64,000 nucleotides of DNA from Anaerolinea sp. (lineage in GTDB: Bacteria > Chloroflexota > Anaerolineae > Anaerolineales > Anaerolineaceae). The notes below the pieces were generated by a model. The model did no database searches and was not told where the DNA came from. It was given only the letters and a program-made list of their open reading frames with translations. Location: NCBI GenBank assembly GCA_029975055.1, contig JARKPU010000067.1:62001-126000 (forward strand), in the 5' to 3' direction. Below, piece by piece: positions 8,912 through 16,013 of the stretch; within the stretch, counting starts at the first letter, position 1, and each line of letters starts with the position of its first letter. A program made the translations under genes and the position numbers.

Positions 8912-9157
8912 TTACGCTTCTGCCGCGGCGCGCGTACGCAGCGCCTGCCGATAGACCGTGATGGCCGCCTCTGGGCAGACCACCGCGCAGATGTTGCAGC
9001 CGGTGCACCCATCGCCGGTCATCTCCGCCGGGTGATACCCCTTGGCGGTGATACGCTCGGTCGAAAGGCGCAGCACATTCTGCGGGCAGGCGCCGACGCA
9101 CAGCTCGCAGCCCTTGCAGTACGCTTCACTGATGACGACGTGACCCTTGACGGGCAT
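8912..9157 (-). CDS. 2-oxoacid:ferredoxin oxidoreductase, delta subunit (2x[4Fe-4S])
   Basis: 81 residues from the ATG at 9157, which follows AAGGAGGAATCCGA, one of the best ribosome-binding sites in the window. Two ferredoxin motifs are present: CKGCELCVGACP and CTGCNICAVVCP. It carries electrons from the catalytic subunits to free ferredoxin. First gene of the four-gene operon, so its leader carries the control signals (see 9195-9214). A longer upstream start would cross this ribosome-binding site and is unlikely. Confidence 0.93.
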   Translation of the reverse strand: MPVKGHVVISEAYCKGCELCVGACPQNVLRLSTERITAKGYHPAEMTGDGCTGCNICAVVCPEAAITVYRQALRTRAAAEA

Positions 9158-9194
9158 TCGGATTCCTCCTTGAAGTCGAGAAATCAGACAGTAT

Positions 9195-9214
9195 CTGTGT
9201 GATATTTCACACAG
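9195..9214. promoter_or_regulatory. Perfect palindrome upstream of the 2-oxoacid oxidoreductase operon
   Basis: CTGTGTGA-TATT-TCACACAG, 8-bp perfect arms, 38 bp upstream of the first ATG. On the minus strand it overlaps a candidate -10 region (AATATC) 18 bp after TTGACC. The half-site resembles those of the CRP/FNR family but with a 4-bp centre, and partly resembles Rex sites. Probably an operator for a dimeric regulator. Confidence 0.55.
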
Positions 9215-9361
9215 TACCATTATGGGTCAAATCGGATAGGCCGGATAGTGATAACCCTCCGGTTGAGGGTGAACAATATTCCTGTCTGACAAATGGCCCA
9301 AAACCGCCCGCCTGCCGCTTCGCCGGCGGCCGGGGCGGGCCAATCGAATACCACGCTGGTA

Positions 9362-9367
9362 TATAAT
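9362..9367 (+). promoter_or_regulatory. -10 box of the gene at 9407
   Basis: Consensus TATAAT, about 40 bp upstream of the start codon. No clear -35 box at the expected distance. A GC-rich inverted repeat lies just upstream. Confidence 0.5.
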
Positions 9368-9406
9368 CAATCCATCCCATCCGATCTGTTCCCCTGGAGG
9401 TTTCCT

Positions 9407-10039
9407 ATGCCCCACATTGAGCGAGTCGCGTTTGTCAACCCCGAGCGAAAGCCCATGCCCAATTACTTCACCGAAGCCGAGCTGGAAGTGACCCGCATGG
9501 CCGAGCAGCACACGCCGCAGCAGGTGATCGAGTTCACCACCGTCGTGCGCGAGTATTGGGCGCCCTTCAATTACCCCAATTTCTGCGTCGAACTGGGCCG
9601 CACCGACCCTTACGTGGGCGCCGAGTTCAACGAAGACGGTGTCGAATTAGATGAAGCCCCTTATGGAGCGATCACATTCATCGAGGATGACCCGATCGTG
9701 GGCGTGGAGGTCATCGGCAGCGCCTGCGTGCCGCCCGGCTTCGTGCAACTCTTCGCCGAGCCGGTGGATTGGAAATTCCCGCGCACCGGCATCAAGATGA
9801 AGGTGGACAACCTGTGGGGCGAGCACCTGCGCTGGGAATTGATCGTGGCCGGTATGAATGAAGGCTGGCGCACCGCCGGCCTGAGCTGCGCCCGCTTCAG
9901 CCTGCCGCAATCAAAAAAGGTGACCCTTATGACCGGCAGCCAGCACGATATGGCCGACCTGGACCTCAGGAACAACCGCCACGACGCACATTACTGCACG
10001 CGCCTCATCCGCGTGACGGTGCAGCGGCCGCTGAAGTAG
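9407..10039 (+). CDS. Uncharacterised soluble protein
   Basis: 210 residues from the ATG at 9407, which follows CTGGAGG at good spacing. No signal peptide or membrane segment. The protein is rich in acidic and aromatic residues, with stretches such as REYWAPFNYPNFCVELGR and VDWKFPRTGIKMKVDNLW. There is no obvious catalytic signature. It is divergent from the oxidoreductase operon and has its own promoter, so it is probably monocistronic. I do not recognise a family; function unknown. Confidence 0.75.
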   Translation: MPHIERVAFVNPERKPMPNYFTEAELEVTRMAEQHTPQQVIEFTTVVREYWAPFNYPNFCVELGRTDPYVGAEFNEDGVELDEAPYGAITFIEDDPIVGVEVIGSACVPPGFVQLFAEPVDWKFPRTGIKMKVDNLWGEHLRWELIVAGMNEGWRTAGLSCARFSLPQSKKVTLMTGSQHDMADLDLRNNRHDAHYCTRLIRVTVQRPLK

Positions 10040-10054
10040 CGGCCCCATTCCAGC

Positions 10055-10103
10055 GAGCATTGAGGGTGAACCGGCGCAGTATGCGGGTTCACCCTCAATG
10101 CTC
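10055..10103. terminator. Long perfect hairpin between two plus-strand genes
   Basis: An 18-bp perfect stem (10055-10072 with 10086-10103) and a 13-base loop, 16 bp after the stop codon at 10039. No T-run follows, so it is either a T-less terminator, a 3'-end stabiliser or a palindromic repeat. Confidence 0.5.
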
Positions 10104-10130
10104 GAACCAACCGACCGCTTCCAGCCCTGC

Positions 10131-10159
10131 TTGACCATCCCCCCTGCTTATGTTATGAT
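10131..10159 (+). promoter_or_regulatory. Promoter of the LysM-M23 peptidase gene
   Basis: TTGACC (10131-10136), 17-bp spacer, TATGAT (10154-10159). One of the clearest housekeeping promoters in the window, 24 bp before the ATG. Confidence 0.7.
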
Positions 10160-10183
10160 GCTCTGAGAGGTACTCATAGAACC

Positions 10184-11395
10184 ATGAGCGAGGATTCGAG
10201 TTCGACCCCCGCCCCGCTTTCAGACAACGAACAAGAAACACCGGCGCAGGCCCCCAAAGCTGGGAGCCGCTGGAACGACATCTGGGAGCGCTTACTGCGG
10301 CTGGGTCTCGGCGAGATTGCCCTGCGCGTTGGAACCGTCATCGCCTCCATCGCCCTCATCCTGCTGGTCGTCTGGGTGATGGGGAGCTTCTATTTAAAGG
10401 GCCGGGTGGAAACGGAGCGCCCATCTGCGGCGGCGCTGGCAGCGGCCCTGCCCACCCCCACCCCCACCGTGGCCGCGCCGGAGTTCAAAGCCCCCGCGGG
10501 TTACACCTACGCTGCGGGAATCCCACGCCTGGCGCAGATTCACACCTCTCTGCCATCGCGGCCGCGCTTCGAAATCATCACCTACGAAGTGCAAAGCGGC
10601 GACACCGTCTTCGGCATCGCCGAAAAGTTCGGCCTCAAGCCACAGTCCATCCTGTGGGGCAACCTCTACACCCTCGCCGATGACCCCCACCGCCTGTCCA
10701 TCGGCCAGAAGCTCAACATCCTGCCGGTGGATGGCGTGCTCTACCGCTGGAATGCCGGCGACGGGCTGAACGGCGTCTCCTCGGCGTATGGCGTGACGCC
10801 CGATGCCATCATTGATTGGCCCGGCAACCACCTCGACCGCGCCACCCTGGGCGACCTCTCGAACCCCAACATCGCCCCCGGCACCGATATTTTCGTCCCC
10901 GGCGGCACGCGCGCATTCATCTCGTGGAGCGCCCCCTTGATCAGCCGCACCGACCCGGCCAAGGCCTCTATCTTCGGCCCGGGCTACTGCGGCCAGCAGT
11001 ATGACGGCTACATCGGCCAGGGGACGTTCGTCTGGCCCACCACGGCCACTTATCTCTCCGGCTACGATTACTCACCCGAGACGAACCACTGGGGCATTGA
11101 TATCGCCGGGGCGCTCGGCAACCCCATCTATGCCGCCGATTCGGGCGTGGTGGTCTATTCGGGCTGGAACGATTGGGGCTACGGCAACGTGGTGGTCATC
11201 GACCACGGCAACGGCTGGCAGTCGCTCTACGCTCACCTCAGCCAGATCTACGCCGGCTGCGGCGCGAGCGTCTCGCAGGGCATCACCATCGGCGCGATGG
11301 GCTCCACCGGGCGTTCCACCGGGCCGCACCTGCACTTTGAGTTGATGAACGCCTCGGGCGTGCGCGTCAACCCCTGGAGTTTCCTGCAGAAGTAA
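10184..11395 (+). CDS. Membrane-anchored LysM / M23 metallopeptidase
   Basis: 403 residues. An N-terminal cytoplasmic segment of about 45 residues is followed by one membrane helix (about 48-70, VGTVIASIALILLVVWVM) and a Pro/Thr/Ala linker. A LysM repeat (YEVQSGDTVFGIAEKFGL) and a less typical second LysM-like region bind the glycan. The C-terminal M23 endopeptidase domain has zinc-ligand motifs NHWGIDIAG and GPHLHFEL. It cuts or remodels peptidoglycan cross-links outside the membrane. The 8-bp gap to amrB suggests co-transcription. Confident in family, not in exact cleavage site. Confidence 0.92.
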   Translation: MSEDSSSTPAPLSDNEQETPAQAPKAGSRWNDIWERLLRLGLGEIALRVGTVIASIALILLVVWVMGSFYLKGRVETERPSAAALAAALPTPTPTVAAPEFKAPAGYTYAAGIPRLAQIHTSLPSRPRFEIITYEVQSGDTVFGIAEKFGLKPQSILWGNLYTLADDPHRLSIGQKLNILPVDGVLYRWNAGDGLNGVSSAYGVTPDAIIDWPGNHLDRATLGDLSNPNIAPGTDIFVPGGTRAFISWSAPLISRTDPAKASIFGPGYCGQQYDGYIGQGTFVWPTTATYLSGYDYSPETNHWGIDIAGALGNPIYAADSGVVVYSGWNDWGYGNVVVIDHGNGWQSLYAHLSQIYAGCGASVSQGITIGAMGSTGRSTGPHLHFELMNASGVRVNPWSFLQK

Positions 11396-11402
11396 CCAAC
11401 CC

Positions 11403-12254
11403 ATGAACACCGTGCAAGAAGTTCGACCCTCACCGATTGCCGGCACCTGGTACACCGGCGACCGCGAGCGCCTGCGCCGCCAGATGGAGGGCTACCTGGA
11501 TGCCGCGCGCATCCCTGCCCTGCCCGGCGAGGTGATGGGGGTGATCGCCCCGCACGCCGGGCACCGCTATTCGGGGCGCACCGCCGGGCACGCTTTCGCC
11601 GCCGTGCGCGGGGCAGGCCCCGGGCTGGTGGCGGTCGTCTCGCCGATGCATGCCCCTTACCCGGGTTCGGTGCTCACCAGCGCTCACCGTGCCTACGGCA
11701 CCCCCCTGGGGCCTGTCTGGCTGGATGAAGAGGCTCTCTCCGAGTTCGAGGCAGGCCTCGCGGCAGACGGGGTGGACCTGGTGCGCGTGGCCAACGACAG
11801 CGAGCACTCGCTTGAAATCGAACTGCCCTTCCTTCAGGTGGCCCTGAGCAGCCAATTCAAGCTGCTGCCGCTCATGCTGCGCAGCCAGTCACCGCTGGTG
11901 GCGCGCCGGGTGGGGCACGCCCTGGCCGGGGTGCTTGGCAAGCGCAGCTTTTTGCTGGTGGCCAGCACCGACCTTTCGCACTTCTACCCCGCCCGCGCAG
12001 CCGAGCTGCTGGATGAAGAAATGCTGCGCCGCATCCGGGCCTTCGAACCCGATGCGCTCTTCGAAGCCGAACGAGAAGGCAAGGGCTTTGCCTGCGGGGT
12101 GGCAGCGGTGGCTGCCGTGTTGTGGGCCGCGCGCGAGCTTGGCGCCGGGCAGGTGGAAATCCTCCACCACAGCACCTCAGGCGACGAAACCGGTGATTTT
12201 TCCTCCGTGGTGGGCTACGGCGCCGCGGCAATCCTCAAGCTCCCCGCCGCATGA
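11403..12254 (+). CDS. amrB: AmmeMemoRadiSam system protein B (Memo-like)
   Basis: 283 residues, full length for the Memo family. Motifs include GVIAPHAGHRYSG near residue 45, VVSPMHAPY, DSEHSLEIELPFLQ and ASTDLSHFYP, the conserved His-rich active-site signature of this class III extradiol dioxygenase-like fold. In bacteria it usually travels with an AMMECR1-domain protein and a radical SAM protein; neither is beside it here. The exact reaction is not established for the family. Directly downstream of the M23 peptidase. Confidence 0.9.
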   Translation: MNTVQEVRPSPIAGTWYTGDRERLRRQMEGYLDAARIPALPGEVMGVIAPHAGHRYSGRTAGHAFAAVRGAGPGLVAVVSPMHAPYPGSVLTSAHRAYGTPLGPVWLDEEALSEFEAGLAADGVDLVRVANDSEHSLEIELPFLQVALSSQFKLLPLMLRSQSPLVARRVGHALAGVLGKRSFLLVASTDLSHFYPARAAELLDEEMLRRIRAFEPDALFEAEREGKGFACGVAAVAAVLWAARELGAGQVEILHHSTSGDETGDFSSVVGYGAAAILKLPAA

Positions 12255-12269
12255 GGCTCTGTGTATCTT

Positions 12270-12308
12270 TTTCTGCAAATTGCCTGTCAGGCCCACAATT
12301 TACAGAAA
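12270..12308 (+). terminator. Hairpin after amrB
   Basis: A 13-bp stem with one mismatch (12270-12282 with 12296-12308), no T-run on the plus strand. Weak terminator candidate. Confidence 0.35.
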
Positions 12309-12357
12309 GCTTAAAGCACCGTTCTGCATGAACTGAGCGCCCGGCGCCCTCAACCCA

Positions 12358-13683
12358 ATGTCCCTCGGCCAGATCCTGCTCATCTTCCTGCTCATCACTC
12401 TCAACGGATTCTTCGTGGGGGTAGAGTTCGCCGTCGTCTCCGCGCGCCGCACCCGCTTAGACCTGATGACCACTCCCGAAAACCCCGCCGCGCGCATCGT
12501 CCGGCGCTGGGTAGAAGACGAAGCCGCGCGCGACCGGGTGATCGCCGCCACGCAGCTGGGCATCACGGCCGTCAGCCTGGCGCTCGGCGCGGCGGGCGAG
12601 AACGCCTTCGAAGCCTGGCTCGCCCCTTACTTTCACAACCTGCCCCTGCCGGCCTGGCTGCAATTCCTCAAAGGGCTGGTCCTGGCCCTGCCGCTCATCC
12701 TCTCGCTCACGGTCGTCACCAGCCTGCACGTGGTGCTGGGCGAGCAGGTACCCAAGGTGGCCGTCTTGCGCAACCCCGAGCGCTTCGCGCTCTTTGCGGC
12801 CCGCCCGATGCACGTCTTCAGCAGTGTGTTCCGCGGGTTTGTCAGCCTGCTCGATTGGGCCACGCGCGGCATCCTCAGGCTGATCGGCGTGCCTGCCAAC
12901 GGCCACGCCCACTCGCTGGTGGGCTCGGTGGAAGAGCTGCGCCAGATCGTCACCGGCCCCGAGGTGGAAAGCCTGGTTGACCCGCCCGAGCGCGAAATGC
13001 TCGGCGCGGTGATCGACTTCGGCGGCCTGATCGTGCGCCAGGTGTGCGTGCCGCGCACCGAAGTGGTGGGCGTGGAGGCCAGCTCCGGCCTGCTGGAGGT
13101 GGTGGAACTGGCCGCCCGCGAGGGCAAGACCAAGCTGCCGGTTTATGAAGACAACATTGACCAGGTGATCGGCATCATCCACACCAAAGACCTGCTCTCA
13201 CGCTGGCTGGAAGACGGCCTGGAGAACGGCACAGCGCGCGACCTGGCCCGCGAGGCGCTCTTCGTGCCAGACAGCATCCCCGTCAACGACCTGCTCGTGC
13301 AGTTCCGCGAGCGCCGCCAGCACGTGGCCATCGTGCTGGATGAATTCGGCGGCACGGCCGGCCTGGTGACGCTCGAAGACCTGCTGGAGGAGATCGTCGG
13401 CGTGGTGCAAGACCCCTTCGACGAGCAGCCGCCGGATATCGAACACCTGCCGGACGGCAGCGCTTTGATCGATGGGATGACGCTGATCGAGGAGATCAAC
13501 GCCGAATTTGGCCTGCACCTGGAAGACCCCAATTACGATACGATCGCCGGCTACCTGCTCGGCCGCCTGGGGCACATTCCCCAGGAGGGCGAGGTGGTGG
13601 AGGATGCGCAGGCGGGCATCCGGCTCAAGGTGGCCAGCATGGACCGGCTGCGCATCGAGCGCGTGGCGCTGAGCAGGCTCTGA
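12358..13683 (+). CDS. CNNM / CBS / CorC-HlyC membrane protein (hemolysin family)
   Basis: 441 residues. An N-terminal CNNM membrane domain (about 1-190) includes ITLNGFFVGVEFAVVSARR. A CBS pair (about 205-330) with VPRTEVVGVEA and KLPVYEDNIDQVIGIIHTKD is followed by the C-terminal CorC/HlyC FAD-like fold (about 345-435). The family is linked to Mg or Co transport and is often mislabelled as hemolysin. DEFGGTAGLVTLEDLLEEIVG is the strongly conserved end of the CBS region. No ribosome-binding site is obvious before the ATG. Confidence 0.92.
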   Translation: MSLGQILLIFLLITLNGFFVGVEFAVVSARRTRLDLMTTPENPAARIVRRWVEDEAARDRVIAATQLGITAVSLALGAAGENAFEAWLAPYFHNLPLPAWLQFLKGLVLALPLILSLTVVTSLHVVLGEQVPKVAVLRNPERFALFAARPMHVFSSVFRGFVSLLDWATRGILRLIGVPANGHAHSLVGSVEELRQIVTGPEVESLVDPPEREMLGAVIDFGGLIVRQVCVPRTEVVGVEASSGLLEVVELAAREGKTKLPVYEDNIDQVIGIIHTKDLLSRWLEDGLENGTARDLAREALFVPDSIPVNDLLVQFRERRQHVAIVLDEFGGTAGLVTLEDLLEEIVGVVQDPFDEQPPDIEHLPDGSALIDGMTLIEEINAEFGLHLEDPNYDTIAGYLLGRLGHIPQEGEVVEDAQAGIRLKVASMDRLRIERVALSRL

Positions 13684-13712
13684 CCGCCGGGCTTATCCCC
13701 TCGGCGCGGCCC

Positions 13713-14378
13713 TTACTTCACCGCATACCCGGCGATGTGCGGCGCGGCGACCCACCCATCCGGCAGGGCAAAATGCTCCAGCTCCACCCGAGAGAACCCC
13801 GCGCCGCCAATGGCTGCCCACGTCTCGCGGTCGGGGTGGCAGCCATCCCCAACCCACGTCCAGAGCGGCTGGATGCGCTCCTGGCTCCGGCGCAGGCGCG
13901 TGCCCCGCGGCGCGGCGACATGCTCGATGAAGACATAGCGCCCGCCCGGCTTGAGCACCCGCAAGATTTCGCGCAGGGTGCCTTCCTGGCTTGGGACGGA
14001 ACACAGCACGAGCGTGCCGATCACCGCGTCCAGGCTTGCATCGGCGGCGGGCAGGGAGGTACCATCGCCCAGGCCGGGGTGAATGGTGAACTGCTCCAGC
14101 GGGCGGCCCAGCGCGCGGATGGCCTTTTCCAGGTAAGGGTGCATGTAGGGGTTCGGCTCCACGCCGGTCCAGCGCACACCGGGCGGGAGGAAGCGCAGGT
14201 TCGGCCCCGCGCCGGGGCCAAGCTCGAGCACCTCGCCGTGCAGGCCGCCGAAGAGCGCGCGCTTGCGGGCCTCGGCGGCGGCATCTTCGCCGCTGCGAGA
14301 GTGTGCCGTGGCCCAGGCAAAGAAGCGCTTTCTCAGCCCGCCGCGCCTGGCAGGAGGAGGGGATATTGGATCTGGCAT
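13713..14378 (-). CDS. Class I SAM-dependent methyltransferase, METTL7-like
   Basis: 221 residues. SAM-binding motif I is VLELGPGAGPNLRF, followed by GVEPNPYMH. Further signature pieces are TLVLCSVPSQEGTLREILRVLKPGG and FIEHVAAP. This pattern, with GDGCHPDRETWAAI near the end, resembles the METTL7/thiol methyltransferase branch more than UbiE, but substrate is unknown. No membrane helix. TATAAT lies only 9 bp before the ATG, so the mRNA has almost no leader. Confidence 0.88.
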   Translation of the reverse strand: MPDPISPPPARRGGLRKRFFAWATAHSRSGEDAAAEARKRALFGGLHGEVLELGPGAGPNLRFLPPGVRWTGVEPNPYMHPYLEKAIRALGRPLEQFTIHPGLGDGTSLPAADASLDAVIGTLVLCSVPSQEGTLREILRVLKPGGRYVFIEHVAAPRGTRLRRSQERIQPLWTWVGDGCHPDRETWAAIGGAGFSRVELEHFALPDGWVAAPHIAGYAVK

Positions 14379-14387
14379 AATGGTTGT

Positions 14388-14393
14388 ATTATA
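14388..14393 (-). promoter_or_regulatory. -10 box giving a nearly leaderless methyltransferase mRNA
   Basis: Minus-strand TATAAT with 9 bp between it and the ATG at 14378; predicted leader of 2-3 nt, and no ribosome-binding site. Confidence 0.6.
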
Positions 14394-14477
14394 GACCCAT
14401 CAGATCGAAATTTCATTTTCGCAGGCGCAAGTGCCCCTGGCTTATGGATATCTTTCCAACCTATTCGAAGAATCTAG

Positions 14478-14510
14478 CCGCGAAGGAACACGAAGGAGCG
14501 CGAAGAAAGA
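14478..14510 (+). repeat. GCGAAG-type dispersed repeat
   Basis: Three degenerate units of the form gcgaagga / cacgaagga / gcgcgaag. The same family recurs at 25391-25500 in both orientations. Noncoding, between divergent genes. Confidence 0.5.
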
Positions 14511-14577
14511 ATAGCTCTGATCTTTATCTATTCACCTCGCCCCGGATTGTCTTGTCACACCCCTTCTCATTCCCCGT

Positions 14578-14583
14578 TATAAT
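14578..14583 (+). promoter_or_regulatory. -10 box giving a nearly leaderless nadK mRNA
   Basis: TATAAT with 9 bp to the ATG at 14593; predicted leader about 3 nt and no ribosome-binding site. Confidence 0.6.
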
Positions 14584-14592
14584 AAAGAACAT

Positions 14593-15465
14593 ATGCTCAA
14601 CCAGGCAGCACATCCGCAGCGCATGATCGTCCTGGCATATCCCGGCACGCAAGGCGGGCCGGAACAGGCCGCCATGATCGCCGCCTACCTCCAGCAGGCG
14701 GGCGTGCCGCACGTGGAATGGGGCAGCTTCCTCGACCGGCCGCTCATTGGGCGCGTGGAGGCCGGCGAGTTCGACCTGATGGTGGCCCTGGGCGGCGATG
14801 GCACTGTACTGCGCGCCGGGCACCTGTGCGCCCCGCTCGGCATGGCCCTGCTAGGGGTCAACCTTGGGCGTTTCGGCTTCCTCACCGAAATCCAGCGCGG
14901 CGAATGGCGCGACGGCCTTGCGCGCCTGGTAGAAGGCCGCTTCCGGCTGGAAGAACGCATGCTCCTGCGCGCCGAGCACTGGCGCCGCGAGAAGATGCTC
15001 GGCTCGTGGCTGGTGATGAACGAAGTGGTCGTCTGCCGCGGGCAGTTCGTGCGGCCTATCCGTGTCACCACCAGCGTGGATAGCTTCCCCCTCACCACCT
15101 ACGTGGCCGACGGGGTGATCGCCTCCACCCCCACCGGCTCCACCGCCTACGCCCTGGCCGCGGGCGGGCCTATCATGCCGCCCGAGCTGCGCAACATCCT
15201 CATCATCCCCATCGCCCCGCACCTCACCATGGACCGCGCCATCATCCTCCCGGAAGGCGCGCGCGTCTCGTTTGGCGTGTACACCGACCACGAAGCCGTG
15301 GTCAGCATCGACGGCCACCCGCCCGTCGGCCTGCTGGAAGGCGATGAAGTGCGCGTGGAGGCCAGCGACCTGACGGTGCACTTTGTCCGCTTTCAAGACC
15401 GCGGCTACTTTTACAGGAATATCACCGCGTATATGGAACAGAACCCTTCGGCAGGTACCCGTTAA
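14593..15465 (+). CDS. nadK: NAD kinase
   Basis: 290 residues. It phosphorylates NAD to NADP in the cytoplasm. The ATP/NAD-kinase signature GGDGTVLRAG is at about residue 65, with MNEVVV near 140 and TPTGSTAYALAAGGPI near 180. LGVNLGRFGFLTE is the conserved second motif. Its stop overlaps the start of the next gene (TAATG), so the two are coupled. First gene of a unit with the B-box protein and recN. Confidence 0.96.
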   Translation: MLNQAAHPQRMIVLAYPGTQGGPEQAAMIAAYLQQAGVPHVEWGSFLDRPLIGRVEAGEFDLMVALGGDGTVLRAGHLCAPLGMALLGVNLGRFGFLTEIQRGEWRDGLARLVEGRFRLEERMLLRAEHWRREKMLGSWLVMNEVVVCRGQFVRPIRVTTSVDSFPLTTYVADGVIASTPTGSTAYALAAGGPIMPPELRNILIIPIAPHLTMDRAIILPEGARVSFGVYTDHEAVVSIDGHPPVGLLEGDEVRVEASDLTVHFVRFQDRGYFYRNITAYMEQNPSAGTR

Positions 15466-16007
15466 TGGCTTCGCCCAACACCGATCCGACCGTGCTTCAT
15501 TGCTACCGCCACCCCGACCGCGAGACAATGCTGCGCTGCTCGCGCTGTGAGCGCCCCATTTGCAGCGAATGCGCCGTGCTCACCCCCACTGGCTACCGCT
15601 GCCGCGAATGCATCCGCGGGCAGCAAAAGGCCTTCGATACTTCCCGCTGGAGCGATTACCCAATCGCCTTCATCCTGGCGGGGGGGTTGTCGTTCGCGGG
15701 CAGCTACCTGGCCGCCATGCTCGGCTTCTTCACCATCTTCATCGCCCCCATTGCCGGGCTGGCCGTCGCCGAAGTGGTGCGCTGGGCTGTGCGCAAGCGC
15801 CGCTCGATGCTGCTCTTCCGGCTGGCGGCCCTGGGCGCCGCGCTGGGGGCCGCTCCGCTGTTGCTGATCAACCTGATCGGCTTCATCGTCATGCTCTCCG
15901 CCGGAGGAGGGCTAGGCGGGCTGCTTGGGCTGGTCTGGAACGGGCTGTACGCCTTCCTCGTCACCTCCACCGCTTATTATCGCTTGAGCGGGATACAATT
16001 ACGGTGA
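15465..16007 (+). CDS. B-box-type zinc-finger membrane protein
   Basis: 180 residues. The N-terminus has a Cys/His-rich finger: HCYRHPDRETMLRCSRC then CSECAV and YRCREC, eight metal-ligand candidates in a B-box-like order. Three or four hydrophobic segments follow (about 68-90, 112-135, 140-165). Proteins of this layout are common in Chloroflexota and Actinobacteria; role unknown. Overlaps the nadK stop by one base. Confidence 0.85.
   Translation: MASPNTDPTVLHCYRHPDRETMLRCSRCERPICSECAVLTPTGYRCRECIRGQQKAFDTSRWSDYPIAFILAGGLSFAGSYLAAMLGFFTIFIAPIAGLAVAEVVRWAVRKRRSMLLFRLAALGAALGAAPLLLINLIGFIVMLSAGGGLGGLLGLVWNGLYAFLVTSTAYYRLSGIQLR
15994..15999 (+). promoter_or_regulatory. Possible internal -10 box before recN
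   Basis: TACAAT at the 3' end of the B-box gene, 14 bp before the recN ATG; may give recN separate expression. Confidence 0.3.
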
Positions 16008-16013
16008 GCCTGT

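Noticed and set aside
9195..9214. Rex operator
   Set aside because: The half-site is TGTGTGA rather than TTGTGAA, so I list it only as an unassigned palindrome.
12358..13683. Hemolysin toxin
   Set aside because: CNNM-CBS-CorC architecture is an ion-transport-type membrane protein; the hemolysin label is historical.
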